Shown here in pieces: positions 46,193 through 58,540 of a DNA stretch of 64,000 nucleotides. Every line of letters begins with the position of its first letter. The stretch's first letter is position 1. The notes below the pieces were generated by a model. That model did not search any database. It was not told the DNA's origin and saw nothing but the letters and a program-made list of their open reading frames with translations. The translations under genes and the position numbers were made by a program. Source of the stretch: Pictodentalium vernedei (taxonomy: Eukaryota; Mollusca; Scaphopoda; Dentaliida; Dentaliidae); NCBI GenBank assembly GCA_031216915.1, contig CM062297.1, positions 541,034,971-541,098,970 on the forward strand, written 5' to 3'.

Positions 46193-46400
46193 ATTTTTAT
46201 ACTGTACCAATGACCCAGACATAGCTGGTGCTAACTCTTAAAATATAGGGCCAAACACAAATTTTGCCCCCCAATCCCCAAAATTTGCATCTAAAACCAA
46301 AGAAAACATGTCCTGAATGGCCCTCCACACTTCACCTCTACTGCGCATGCGCAGTGTCAAGGACGTTCCGAAATTGGCACCATTAATCATTCTAAGTTTG
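46193..46400 (+). repeat. Left inverted terminal repeat of copy C
   Basis: Starts atttttatactgtaccaatg. It is the reverse complement of 52893 to about 53085 and is nearly identical to the left repeat of D. Confidence 0.88.
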
Positions 46401-47249
46401 GCCCTTCATCAGTTAACATCTGACTGATCTTTGTGCTTGTAAATCTCAGTTTAAATGATGCCAGACACATAAATATTAGTGAAATGGTGATTCTAAGGAG
46501 GATAGAGAAGGAGGAGAGGAAAAATGTGTGACAGAATATTATCAGGGCTGTAACTTAAAATTTTTTAATGAAATTATGTTAAGTTACCTATTTTCGAGGC
46601 AGCAGCCATTTTGTTGTCATTCTGATTATTTAGTTACACTGTTTTTTCAGTGTTTTCCTCTCTCCCTGTCCTTTAAGTCCCCCCTTGCTATTCTCCCATG
46701 CTTTTGGCATAGTTTCTGTAATTATTATTACTAAATTTTCTTGGGAGTTTTAGCTGAATAACAGAATGAATTCTGTTCTTTTCCCCATGTTTACGTCTTC
46801 ACCTACGGGTGGTTAGGCGTTGTGTTCTGCATCTACCATCTGATGTTCTGCAGTTTCTTCCCTGGAAGTCTCTGTTTTGCATCAGATAGTGTATTTTTGG
46901 TAACTGATTCCGGGCCTGGGTGCCTGGAGTCTTATTTTAGTGTTTTTACATTCATTGTTTACATTTACAACAGCCCTCTGTGTGAGGGGGGGATTTCTTG
47001 AAAATAATATCTTGATGTTATTTTAATCATAACTAGATACATTATTATTGTTCGTAAGTGTTGAATAAATTGTTTAAAATATTTTTAAAATTTTTGTCCA
47101 CACTTAGGCTTTGGGATCCATTGGGGCTCAACATTACTTTTCAAAAACTTGGGCTGTTCTGAAAAAATATTTTTTCAAAATATTTTGATTTCAATTATTT
47201 TTTCTATATTAATGGATCATATTATTATTATGTATTTTGATTGCCAGGG

Positions 47250-48652
47250 GTTGGTGCGAGTACCAGGACTTGTTTTCTTTTCACATTGAAAGGATTTTGA
47301 TCAATTGTAATAAGAGGAAGTCTTCCTCTGACTTTTATAATCATTCTATATGTGGTCAGTGTACTCGCATTAACTCCTGTTCTGTATCGTATGATTTCGA
47401 TGACAACATGGGAAGCGTATGTCACGATATGTTAGTGGGGAATTGGACATTCCGGTCCTTTCCCTGCAGGGTCACTCTACTTTATCAATTTCTATTTCAG
47501 ACGATCAAGATTAGGGTGATGTATCTGTGATGTCTTCCAACAGTGTGCCTCCGTCGTCACAATTAATGAAGGGCTATCGGAAAAGTGCTCATGTAAATAC
47601 GCCAATTGCCTAAGAGGACCCTAGTAGGTTCGACGGCCTTTGACGTCCGCTAGCTCGCCCGGTATAGCGTCCATTCATCGAATGGTTCGGCAGCCGGGTT
47701 CGTCCATTGCGGTCTAGAAGGAGTTTTGGGGTGATGCAAGCACTATAAATCAACCAAATGCACACCCAGTGACGGCGGATTAGAGGGAGAACGGAGGAAG
47801 CCTTTTAGGCCGGTTCATAGCTCGTTCTGGTCCATCCGGATGGCGAGCGAGAGAGGCCCCTCTCTCATACAACAACATCTGGCCCCAGATGTTGTGGTAC
47901 AAAATGTTTCGCATTCGGAGCATACGTCCGTCGCTCGGGACGCTCCGACATATAGTCAGTCCGGAGTAGACTGTCAATAAGGCTTCCTCATTCTCATGGT
48001 AGCGCACATGACCGCTCTTGGCTACGTGACCTCGGATATCCAGTCAGCTTCGCCAGTCGGAGAATCATCGGCGACCAGGTCACACCATCCGGTAGCCAGG
48101 GACACGAGGCCTGCAGACTCCGGACGTTCGCATAGGAAAGTGTGCGGGAGTCAACGTATACGGAGCTTCCGGCGGCAATGCATCGTAAGACTGCTACTGC
48201 ACAGGCCTCGGGAACAGACGTGCTTTCCTAAATAGCACAGTTTATCCCAGCATCCCAGCATCAACTGAATCTGTCGCATATTTTTTATCCGACGATGCTG
48301 GGTCGGGACGCTCCGCGGTAGCGGGTACGGACGTCCGAAAATTTCATCCGGTCCGACGGGATACCGAAAGGGATTTGGAGGATTTCGAGCTTTCCCTTTC
48401 GGAACAACTTATGCTGTTGTGTATGTCATCTGACTTGATCTTCTACAGCTTCTTTCGTCGGACCAGAATGCTGCGATGCCGGATAAGAAACTCATAGCGT
48501 CGGTGGACTTAGAAATTTTTGGTTCGGTTCAGGGACATCGTCCCTCAGTTCCGACATAGTCCAATAATGTCACACAAACTTTCGAATTATTGAACGACGC
48601 TATATATATTATTATTATATGCTTGCTATAACCAAGCATTTCTGGTTTCTTG
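47250..48652 (+). pseudogene. DIRS gag remnant 1, copy C
   Basis: Aligned along copy B's gag from the cysteine cluster (decayed: CNKRKSSSDF then GQCTRINSCSV) to the point equivalent to about 39975 in B. There are many frameshifts and stops, including gattag at about 47512 and a lost start codon (attg for atg). It ends abruptly at ttcttgttcgcaaag, where gag sequence equivalent to about 38835 in B begins again. Confidence 0.8.
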
Positions 48653-48654
48653 TT

Positions 48655-50240
48655 CGCAAAGTTACGGAGATGTCTTTCAAAAGTGTGCCTCTGTCGTCAT
48701 AGTTAATGAAGAGCTAGCGGCAATAAGTGCTCATGGAATATGTCTCTCGCCTAAGAGATCCCTTGTAGGATCGACGGAGTGACATTCGCTAGCTCACCCG
48801 GTGTAGCGTGCATTCATCGAATGGTTCGGCTGCCGGGTTCGTCCATTGCGGTCTAGGAAGGAGATTTGGGTGATGCGAGCACTATAATTACTTTAGTACT
48901 CACCCAGTGACGGCAGATTGAGGACAGATCGGAGGAAGCCTGTTAGTCCGGTTCCTGGCTTGTCCAGGTCCGTCCGGGCTGTGAGCGAGAGAGGTCCCTC
49001 TCTCGTCCAACAACATAGGGGACCGCATGTTGTGGTTCAGATATTTTACATTCGGAGCATATGTCTGTCGGTCAGGACGCTCTGTTATATTGACAGTCCG
49101 AGAGACTGTCGATAATGCTTCCTCATCCTCACAGCAGGGCACACGACCGCACATTGGCTACGTGACCTCGAGTATCCGATCAGTTTCGTCATTCAGTGAT
49201 TCCACGGCGAATAGGTCACGCCATCCGGTAGCCAAGGGACACGAGGCCTATACACTCCGTTCGCTCGCATATTGGTAGTATGCACGGGGTAACGATCACG
49301 GAGCTTCCAGCGGCAATGCATTGTAGGACCGCTTCTCCTCAGGCCTCAGTGACGGACATGTTATCCGAGTTAGCACAGTTGTTTCGCAGCATCCCAGCAA
49401 TCGACAGTTTCTTACTCGAATCAGGAATTATCTGACGGCGCTGGGTCGGTGCGGTCCGCGGTTGCATCAGGTACGGACGACCGAACGCTTTATAGGGTCC
49501 GACAGGATGGCGAAAGGGATTCGAAAGAGTTTGAGTTTTTCCTTTCGTAGCATCGGAAGCTGCCATACATATCTTCCGGCATTATCTTCCAGTGATTGTT
49601 ATTTTGGACTACATTGCTGCGATGTTGGATAAGAGACTTATAGCGTCATTGGACACGGAATTTTGGATCGGTTCAGGGACATTGTCCCTGACTTACCGAC
49701 ACAGTCCAATAATGTCATTACAACATGTGTTTTATTTTTCGACGCTATATATGCATATAAGCCTGCTACCAAGCATGATAGTTTAGTTTCTTGTCCGCAA
49801 TGCTCATTTCTGCCGTTTTATCATTTATACGAATAATTTATTTTGGCAGAGCAGGGCATACTGAGAGTTCATATGCATCTAGACGGCGTGGTTAAAGACT
49901 GGAAATATTCTTTTTCGCCGTCTATGTCTTTTCCAACCACAGTGTTGGAAACGACAATGATGTCTAGTAGACTTAACGTAGACGCTTTATCATACGTAAT
50001 CCACCCTACTGAGGCGTTATCATTACGTCTTCAAGAAAAGATTTACGGGATATTATTCTCAATGTGATTTCTTTTGAGGGCAGTAGTTTGTTCACGTATA
50101 ACTCCACCCTTCAGTGGCTGATTGGAGTTGGTTAGACGTGACGCAGCCCTAGCTACATCCACGCGCGTGGATAGTAAGGTGAAGAACTCTCTCAGAGTCG
50201 CTTCGTTCTCGGAGAAGCCTCTCTTCGACGGCAACTTTTC
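48655..50240 (+). pseudogene. DIRS gag remnant 2, copy C (duplicated part)
   Basis: A second pass through gag starting at ggagatgtctttcaaaagtg and running to ggcaacttttcagcaatcc, the C-terminal half of gag. It is then joined straight to RNase H sequence. It is diverged from remnant 1, so the duplication is not recent or it joined two different copies. Confidence 0.8.
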
Positions 50241-52143
50241 AGCAATCCATGAATTGCTCGATTTACACGTTCTCTTGTCTATCTAGTGTTACAAGAGATT
50301 CAGACTGGGGCAAACATTCGGTGGTTGACTCAGAGAGTGCCACTGCAGTTGCCGGATCCGAGTGTTATAGTTATGACGGTTGTCAGTCAAACAGATTGGG
50401 ATATAATATTGATCCCAACGGATTCGAAGTGCCAGGGTCTTTGGGTTCCGCAGTCTCTAAGCAAGCTATTATCTTCCGCGGAATAATGTTTTTTAGGCTT
50501 GCTTTATGTCATTGCATGAACATTATTCAGAAACGCATGTCCAAATCCTGTCCGTTAATTCGACAGTAGTGGCGTATCTCCAGAACCAGGGAGGCACTCA
50601 TTCGTTTCCGTTATTCAATTTAATGGAAAGAATCCGTCTGTTGGTTATAGTACACCAAGTTCTGTTTCGGTCCGTCATATTCCGGGTCGTCTGATTGTTT
50701 TACCGGACTCCCGTTCACTTAGGGGTCGCTTGTTGCCATCAGAATGGACTCTTAACAAACAAGTATTCAGTCAGATTTGCTATCTATGGGAGCGCCCAAT
50801 GATAATTTATTTACGACACAGCTTGCTAATCAATTGCAGACGTGTGTGTTGGCTTGTCCAGATCTCTGAGCTAATGTTGTTAACGCTCTATTGATCTAAT
50901 AGGACGGAATGATAGGATACGCGTATCCTCCGGCGCTGTTGTTTCAGCAGGTATTGCTAAGATAAACAACCACAATACATTTCTGTTGATAGCATCTCTA
51001 TCTTCACAGAGACCGTGGGTAATTTACTCTGATGTCTACTGTGGGACTTAACGCGAAATCTTCCTCAATGAGAGGATCTTTTTTCGCTGGGTAAATTGTG
51101 TCATCTTTATCACAACCCGCAAGGTCGCAACCTTCACGTATTCCGTTGTGTGGTCCGTATTGCATTGTAAGCATTGTACTGGACGAGCTTTGGACGCGAT
51201 TTCTTACTATAGGAGATCCTCTTCTTTGCTATTTTCTGCGGCTAAAGTGGAGGCTCTTCCGTCGTTGGTGTAGGGATCACTATGTTCATATGGTTGATCC
51301 CTCCATACTACTCATTGCAACCTTTTAGTATACTTGTTTGACAAGATCTACTGCAGCCTGTTATTATTAAGGTTATAGGTTTATGTTACCTCATACCTAT
51401 GCACTCTATGATAGTTTACAATTGAGTCTTATGTCTCTTTATCTAAGTCAGTTAGTAACTTTTTGATAAATAGACTTAGAATCTTTAGATTAAATTCCTA
51501 TATGGAATTTAACTTCGCTTCTTATTTAGCTAATTCATTTGAGCCTCTGGAAACAGTAGTTTTCAAATTCTGACCTTTTAGACAGTAATTCTGTTGGCTT
51601 CTCTTTTACTGAAGAGTCAGTGAGTTTCATCCACTATCGATGGATGATTTTCACTTTCGTAGTTTCGGAATCACTACTTCCTTTACTATTTAGGTTGGAT
51701 TTTTGCATAAGAGTTAGGCTCCTAATATCCGGAACCTATTGTTATTAAGGTTCTTCCGTCTTCGTACGGGCATAGGCCTTTACTCTTTCCGGTTAGAGTT
51801 TATGTATTTATAAACAGATATCTGTTTATTACTACAGGCGTAAGCTTCTTCTGTCTTTGATGCCTAATAGAAGGACGTTACGCTCCATTCTATTACTAAT
51901 GGATTCAGTTAACTATCGGTACTGCTTATGGTATATCATTGACTCAGCAGTTGTGCTTAAGATTTCGGCTCATGAAGTACATCTTGGGCTTACATTAATA
52001 GTGTCGCTATTATAGATTTTTGAAGGCTGCTCATTGCGCTCAGCCATCCACATTCATGAATTTTTATCTCAGAAATATCGAGTCCATTTCTGGAGGCCTC
52101 TATTGTTAGGTCTATTATCTGCTGCTCAGAATGTCATTCACTT
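50241..52143 (+). pseudogene. RNase H and tyrosine recombinase remnants, copy C
   Basis: The gag/RNase H joint at 50240-50256 removes about 1.3 kb present in copy B, including all RT catalytic motifs. RNase H pieces remain (SVNSTVVAYLQNQGGTHS at about 50550; a decayed NVLADSLS position at about 50690). So do recombinase pieces: KVF/RRWCRDH (about 51240-51290), a decayed SARRVSELHAL region (about 51610), HEV at about 51970 and FMNFYLRNIE (about 52055-52084). Frameshifts occur roughly every 50-100 bp, so no product is expected. Confidence 0.78.
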
Positions 52144-52732
52144 AACTGTTTCTACTATAGCTAGGTAGGCTGTCTGTTTCGGCAGTGACTCCGTTCTGCT
52201 GCCCTCTTCGCTCTGGGCTATTTGACCCAGGGCAAGAAAAAGGGGGGGGGGGGGGGAGGGTGTTCCCTTGGGTCACCTGTTTTACTATGAAACAAGGGGA
52301 TACCTCCTCCGGAGTTAGTAATTCTGAGCTGTTATTGGGATGGTTGTTTAGTAGAAGTTTATGTTTTAAAAATTCATTCAAGTCTTAGTTTTTAAAGTAT
52401 AGCTTTTGAAAATAGCACGTGTCAACGGACATGATTATGCAATCCTCAGACACTTTTAAGGAGTATAAGAGTCTCTATTCTCTAGACTTACTTTATTTAT
52501 TGGCTTACTTTAAAAATTATTAGTATAAGGATTATATTGGATATTAATAGAGTACATGGATGTATCATCCTCAATTTTGGAAGGTGTTGTATCTTTCTAA
52601 TTTATCATAAATAAGAAAGATACATGTAAGGCCTATTACTTCTTTTTCCCTAGAGGGGATGACTCTATTTTTTATTATTGAGCATATTCCATCTTGCTCT
52701 ATGTCCTTAGCCCTCCAGCCTTTTTACTATTC

Positions 52733-52820
52733 AGCTATGTCTGGGTCATTGGTACAGTATAAAAATGTTAAAAAATTTATAGTAATTTCTATATTTTTTA
52801 TACTTACCAATGACCCAGAC
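52733..52820 (+). repeat. Internal complementary region of copy C (88 bp)
   Basis: Matches the reverse complement of 46193-46226 and 53069-53122 without mismatch. This includes the two places where C's ends differ from A's (agctatg for agctaag; tttctatat for tttatatat). Confidence 0.92.
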
Positions 52821-52892
52821 GGGGATGGCCCTCCCAGGAGTTGGGAACTCTTGCCTCCCCGCTGAGTACATAGCGCTTACCAGGCACTGGTT

Positions 52893-53122
52893 ATTAGAAT
52901 GATTAATGGCGCCATTTTCGGAACGTCCTTGACACTGCGCATGCGCAGTAGAGGTGAAGTGTGGAGGGCCATTCAGGACATGTTTTCTTTGGTTTTAGAT
53001 GCAAATTTGGGGGATTGGGGGGCAAAATTTGTGTTTGGCCCTATATTTTAAGAGTTAGCACCAGCTATGTCTGGGTCATTGGTAAGTATAAAAAATATAG
53101 AAATTACTATAAATTTTTTAAC
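52893..53122 (+). repeat. Right inverted terminal repeat of copy C
   Basis: Reverse complement of the left repeat with a ~35-nt outer extension as in copy A, ending aaattttttaac. Confidence 0.88.
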
Positions 53123-53947
53123 TTTCTTGACTTCTTTGGGATGGGACTTTCCAGTTAGGAAATTTACACTTGGGAAGAAATCCTGAATTTTGAAAATTAC
53201 TGAAATATTACTTTTCCAGTGGTCCTTGGTTACTTTCCTTGATTATCTGTTATGACTGCCTAACTCCTCCCTTTTGGTCTAATTATAATTTGAGCTTTGA
53301 GCAAATTTAGCTACCTCAGAACAGGTGTTTTTACTTAGTGTGAATGGAGGACAAATATAGACAGTGATGAAATTACCTGGCAATGGTTTCTTGTCAAGTA
53401 TTGGCTGCCTGTTTTGAGTAGAAATCTTTGCCAGTCTTCTAGAACTAAAGATTGTGGTGTAGTAGATTTTTCTGAAAGACCCTGTGGACCACAAGAAAAT
53501 CCCTCACTCTTCACTGGTCTGTATGAATCCTTTACCAAACACACACAATAAAGTTTGTTATTGGAATTTTTTTTTTTTTTTTCACAAAATTTCAGCAAAA
53601 CCATATTATGTGCCCCCTTCCTCCCCCCACCCCCCTACCCACCCACCCCCATTTGAATAAGCACCATAAACTCATTTCAGTGAAGGGTCACTTGATATGG
53701 CTTTGTTGAAATTTGACAATGGGTGGATTTAGCTGATTCATTAGGTAATGGGTTAACTTAACTCTTACCTGGACTACTCTGCCCAAGTTTCTGAAAAATT
53801 AAGTTTAAAGAGAGAAAGCACTTTGAAATAATGCATTGACTTTGAGTAGAATAGTGTGAAATCTACTTGTGTTTGTTGGAACTTGATCTACACTGGATGT
53901 AGTCCGTGATTAGGTAGGAAACATAACAGATATATTTTATATTTTAG
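53123..53947. other. Intronic sequence before host exon, no gene seen
   Basis: Has a T-run at about 53565, a C-rich stretch at 53610-53650 and a decayed dispersed repeat (actcatttcagtgaagggtc ... ttaggtaatgggttaac, 53670-53760) shared with 59335-59400. Confidence 0.55.
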
Positions 53948-54059
53948 CAAACAGGAAGAGATAGAGCAGGAAGAACCAGAAATGGAAGATCAAGTATCAG
54001 AGACTGAAGAAGTTTCTGGTCCTGAAGAAAATGAAACTGAAATTACAGAAAAACAACCT
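53948..54059 (+). CDS. C2orf81: Host gene exon (C2orf81/DUF4639-like), third visible
   Basis: The acceptor atattttatattttag precedes c, which completes a Ser codon with the AG carried from exon 44891-45032. The exon then reads KQEEIEQEEPEMEDQ, VSETEEVSGPEENET and EITEKQP, highly acidic and probably unstructured. The donor is gtatgt. The length of 112 nt gives phase 2 in and phase 0 out, and the frame has no stop. Low complexity makes family comparison uninformative for this exon; it is assigned to the gene by phase, strand and composition. Confidence 0.68.
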
Positions 54060-55224
54060 GTATGTTTCTATTCTTCCTGTATTCTTATTTGCTTAGTTCT
54101 CTATGGTGCACAGCACGATGTGATAGTATACATGCTTTCATTCAAGGTGTCATGGGTTCAGGTCATTCTTTGGTTTGGCTTTTAAGGTGGAAAGGTCAAC
54201 AGTAATTTGCTTTGCACTATGGTTTGTCTGTATTTTTGTCTTTACCCCCCACCCCCCCCACCCCCCCCCCCCCCCACTGCCCCCCCCCCCCCCCACACAC
54301 ACACACCCCATAAATAAACAAAGCATCTAGAGAAATGTGAATGAGGCTAATCAAAATACTATAACTTACCGCTTACCAATAACAAAGTATTGTACAAGAT
54401 AAAATGTTCTTGCTTTGTATTAAAAAAGAGGTGTGAATGAATTAATTCTGCTTTATGGTCATTTTACTCTTGTTATAGGCACTCTCCAATTAATTGCAAC
54501 AATGCAAATCTATATGAGCAAAGCATATAAAGCACTTTCATGGAATACTAAGCCTTTTAAATTCTGTACCAGCACCTGTGACAGAGTCCTGATATGAGAG
54601 TCTAGTACTCTACCAATTTACAGTTTCATTTTGCCTTCTGGAAAATAACTTATGTTGGCTGATTGGAATAAACAAAATGGGCCATGAGCTGTATTTTAAA
54701 TGAAAACATTAAAATGGAGGAAAATGTTTGGCACTCATTGGATGAATTCGGGCATTTCACTAAAATTGTAATTTAAAGCTCATCTTTGAAGAAAACTCCT
54801 TTTGACTGGTGACGTTGGAAGCAGCAAATGCAAATTTTCAAATAAAAATTGTGATCAGTTCTATCTTAGAAAGGCTGATTGTGATGTTTGCTATGAATAT
54901 GTCTTTATATTGATGAAGAAAATATCACTGATTATTGGAGATCAAGCATGTGTGTTCTTGAGATCCTAACTTATTCAGGAAATGATTTTCCACAAGGTGC
55001 TGAGATAAAATGCAATACCATTGAATTTGTTAAATTATTTCAATATCTTTTTCTGGTGAACTTTGTCCAGTCAATAAAAAACAGGAAATTTGAATAAACT
55101 TGGGAAAACAGTTTCAATTCATGGAAAATATGTTAAGCAGACATATAATGGTTTCAGCCAACCTTTTGATTTTAAAAATAGGTACGCTATATACTGCTTG
55201 CTATCATTTGAAGTGAAGGGCATT
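54060..55224. other. Intronic sequence with C-rich low complexity, no gene seen
   Basis: C-runs and CA repeats at 54245-54306 are followed by AT-rich sequence without recognisable repeats or exons up to the DIRS E2 left end. Confidence 0.6.
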
Positions 55225-55483
55225 TCTTATCAACCTACCTTACAATTGTTTACTACAGGCTTGTATTACAGTGGAAGTCCCTAACTTGGAAAATATACTC
55301 TCTATTTTGATCTTTCCGAAGTGATTTGGGAAAGAAAAGTGGTGCAAAAGCACCAAGAAAAAATAAGCCAAAACTGGGTCGAGTGCTACCGGCGCAGACA
55401 GAGTAGAGAATGCTCTTCTCCTAGTACAAATCCACGACTTCCGTTGCCAGTGTGCAGACACATAGCTAATGACTCATTCTTTT
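55225..55483 (+). repeat. Left inverted terminal repeat of E2
   Basis: Starts tcttatcaacctaccttac. The reverse complement is found at 58541-58826 with few differences (for example tctgcgccggtagcactcga in both). Confidence 0.88.
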
Positions 55484-56475
55484 TTTGTCCCCAATGTTGA
55501 CGAGACGTCTTCTCTGCATTCGAAATCAGTGATCATCCTGCTCGTTGATTGTTTGTTCCTGTGCTAAGTTGTTGGATCAAAGGATCCTCTATTATCAGGA
55601 CTGTGTTTTATTTATATTCTCGCTTATAAATTTATTCAACATTATGTATTATTTTTCTTCTCCGTGTTCATGCGCGTATTTCATGTGCCATGCGTTTCGG
55701 ACATAGAATTTTTTTTTTCACATTATAATTTATGTTATCATTTTTGATACTGTTATTTGTGTTGGAGTTACTGTGGTGGATACTGCGGGAGCCACTGAGT
55801 TGCCTGGTTCCAGGACTATGGTCCCTCACCAGTTGACATCTGAGGCTGTCACTAGGGTTGTGACTCTCCTTCGGAGCTGAGCACGGGTGCTCTCTCCACC
55901 TTTCCACCAGCCTCAACGACTCATGACGTATCTTCTGCTACTGCTGTTCTGTCTGCTATGTCATCGGTCATCATTTCAGCCGGCCTTGGCTTATCCCTGC
56001 AGGGGTCTGCATAGATGTCTGGTAGTGTGGACGTGGGATATCTGCCTCAGCCTTCCCTGACTTCAAGTTCATGGTGGGGCCACTATGAACTCCGTGGCGT
56101 TTCCGTCCACACACTCTGGTCACATGGCCAGCTTTGCGGGACCAATGACCTTTTGTGCAGCCTGGACCTTCTGTCCCTCAGAGGTCCGCGGCGACTCTCC
56201 TGAGTTCCCGCTCTGTAGATCCTCAGGATATGTCATACCCCTATACACATCTGCTTTCAGATGTTTTGGCTGCCGCCTGTCGCCCCATGTTGGGTGTATT
56301 TGATGATCGTGACCCTTCGCTGGTTAAAGGGGGTCAGGAGTGAAGCCACTTTGCCAGTTCATTCTCACGTCAAACCGGCCGACACGGGCAGTGAGCTTAG
56401 GGAGACCCTCTCCTTGCTTACTCAGGTTCTGTCCAAGAGCCTTCCCGTTGCTTCCAGCGAGGCTACTAGTTGTTT
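55484..56475 (+). other. E2 internal segment, probably 5' UTR and gag remnant
   Basis: GC-richer than the flanks. Short frames such as DVLAAACRPMLGVFDDRDPS (about 56257-56315) look coding but match nothing I recognise. From position I infer remnants of this family's gag. The segment is joined near 56476 to RNase H, so the RT core is missing. Confidence 0.4.
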
Positions 56476-57165
56476 CCAGGCACCCCCTCGACGGTGGTTG
56501 CTTACATTCGGAACCAGGGCGGCACGCACTCAGTTCCCATGTACGAATTGGCTCGGGATCTTCTACTGCTCGCTCAGGATGTCAACGCTGGGGTGATGGA
56601 TCGTCACATTCCCGGTCGTCTGAATGTCCTAGCCTACTCCCTGTCCCGACGGGGCAGGGTCATTTCCACCGAGTGGATGCTCCACGGGGCGGTGTTCCAG
56701 TCACTTTGCGATCTCTGGGATCGTCCCCACATCGATCTCGTTGCGACTTGTTGGAACCATCAGGTGGACACTTTCGTGTCCCTGTGTCCAGATCCTCTGG
56801 CTTTCACCGTGGATGCTCTGTCACTTGATTAGAACTGTCTTGTCGGCTACGCCTTCCCATCGGTTCCGATTCTGCCTCAGCTTCTAGCCAAGATATGAAT
56901 GTGCAGTTGTCGAATCATTCTGATTGCTCCCCTGTCGCCTCAGAGGGTGTGGATCAATTAGCTCCGCTCTCTGTTGGTGGCGGTTCCGACATGTCTCTGT
57001 CTACATCGCAACCTTCTTTGCCAAGGTCACCCGAGGAGGTTTCACATTGACCCAACTTCATTGTGCCTTCACGCATATCTTTTGTCAGGTCCTGCCTCCT
57101 CCATAGAGGTTTTTCAAGACCAGCAGTGGAGTGCTTTTCTTCTTCAAGGAGGCACTCCACTGGTT
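56476..57165 (+). pseudogene. RNase H end and following domain, E2
   Basis: Begins at PSTVVAYIRNQGGTHS, then IPGRLNVLAYSLSRRG (the usual ADS reads AYS, so the catalytic Asp is lost). Next come HIDLVATCWNHQVDTF and DPLAFTVDALSLD, then a TAG at 56831. The tail continues in other frames to the GGTPLV-like end at 57165, overlapping the recombinase start. This is similar to E1 482-886. The N-terminal half of RNase H and the whole RT are absent. Confidence 0.78.
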
Positions 57166-58275
57166 TAGCCTATGCGGCTAAGTGGAAGGTCTTCTGTCGA
57201 TGGTGTGCCGATCACTCTGTTGATTATGCTAATCCTTCGATTACACAGATTGCAGAGTTTCTGGTATATTTGTTTGATTCTCGGGGTCTCCAGTCTGTTA
57301 CCATCAAATCAAAGGGTACATGTCCATGCTTTCGGAGACCTTTTCTTATGTGGGACAATGTGGTATCGGCACTAATCCATACCTCTCCAAGCTTGTTTGG
57401 CAGTTTTCCTTGAAAAGGCCTAGGACTTTGCAGCTTACCCCAAGATGGAATTTTTCTTGGGTGCTGCTTTGCTTGTGGGGGGGGGGGGGGGGGGGGGGAG
57501 GGGGGCGTACCGTTCGTCGAACCTTTTCCCAGGTGGATATGCATTTTCTCACATACAAGACAGCTTTTCTGATGGCTTTTGCTTCAGCCAGACGGGTTAG
57601 TCAGCTTCACGCCCTCTCGGTTGACCCGGCCTTTTTCAGGAGCTCTCCCAACAGTGTTACATTTACCACTGATTGCTCCTTTCTGGCCAAGAATCAGATA
57701 CCAGAAACGACTCCGCCTCCTATCTGTATCAGGGCTCTTCCTTCTGTTGAGGGTAACCACCCTTTGCTCTGTCCGGTTCGTGCAATTCGCATTTATCTCA
57801 ATCGGACGCAGTTCATTAGGAAAGGCAGGAAACGATTTTTTCTGTCTCTTATTCCTGATCGACAGAAGATCTCTCCTCAATCCATTTCTCGATGGATTTG
57901 TCTTGCTGTTTGCACGTCTTATGCTCATCTAGCGACTGGCGATTGTATTACCAATCGTATTAGGTGCATGCATTGTCTACCTCTTGGGCTTATACTAAAT
58001 CCATCAAGTTGTCAGATGTTATGCAGGCAGCCGACTGGAGAAGTGCTTCTACTTTCTCCACCTTCTATCTGCATCAATTGCAGGAGCAGTCTGAGGACCT
58101 TTTTGCTTTGAGTCCTTTTTCTTCTGCTCAGGCTGTTGTTTGCCCTAGCCATTTGGCTAGTTACAAGGTCAGTTCCAGCTCTGCTGTTACTGCCCTTTTC
58201 TGTCTGTGCATCGCACATGCCTGTATGCCTCATCTCTCATTGTCTTTTACTAATGTTTGTGAGGCTATGGTTTGA
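57063..58275 (+). pseudogene. Tyrosine recombinase, E2, frameshifted
   Basis: The core-binding part is readable (YAAKWKVFCRWCADHSVDYA, IAEFLVYLFDSRG). An insertion at about 57303-57312 and a G22 run at 57477-57498 each shift the frame. The catalytic part keeps FASARRVSQLHALS, then PICIRALPS and HPLLCPVRAIRIY. After a further shift near 57960 it reads HALSTSWAYTKSI and the nucleophile region STFSTFYLHQL. The His-x-x-Arg motif is damaged to RCMHALS. Three shifts rule out a full-length product, although most of the domain is still recognisable. Confidence 0.85.
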
Positions 58276-58377
58276 TAGGCCTTGGGACCTCTTCCTCTAT
58301 CCATGGTTCCAGTGCACTTGGGTTATGTGGGGGTTGGTTATGTGATTCCCTCCATCCTATTGTCTATTCAGCCTGTA

Positions 58378-58461
58378 GTAAACAATTGTAAGGTAGGTTG
58401 ATAAGAAATTTAAATTTTATCGTAAATTTCCTTTCTTATTATACCTACCACAATTGTTTAC
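58378..58461 (+). repeat. Internal complementary region of E2 (~84 bp)
   Basis: Reverse complement of the right end (…aattgtggtaggtataat…) followed by the left end (tcttatcaacctacc…). A few mismatches are present, in contrast to the exact match in copies A and C. Confidence 0.82.
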
Positions 58462-58540
58462 AGGGAGGTCCTCCCGTCTTCTTATTCGGGTAAGAATCCT
58501 TCCTCCCTGCTGATCACATAACTCCAATGTTGGCGGATTC

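Larger units (their letters stand above)
46193..53122 (+). mobile_element. DIRS-type retrotransposon copy C, rearranged non-autonomous derivative
   Basis: Complete at both ends (left repeat from 46193, right repeat to 53122), with an 88-bp internal complementary region matching its own ends. Inside, part of gag is duplicated in tandem, the RT core is deleted, and the remaining coding parts are full of stops. Copy D (from 61356) shares the same duplication joint and many of the same lesions at an almost constant offset of about 15,163 bp, in different flanking sequence. C is therefore a member of a defective subfamily that still moved. Confidence 0.9.

Noticed and set aside
53565..54306. Poly-T and poly-C tracts as retroelement tails
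   Set aside because: No element body adjoins them and no target duplication is visible, so they are treated as low-complexity sequence.
57224..57558. Antisense frames with poly-proline
   Set aside because: Produced by the G22 run read in reverse. They overlap the recombinase and have no other feature.
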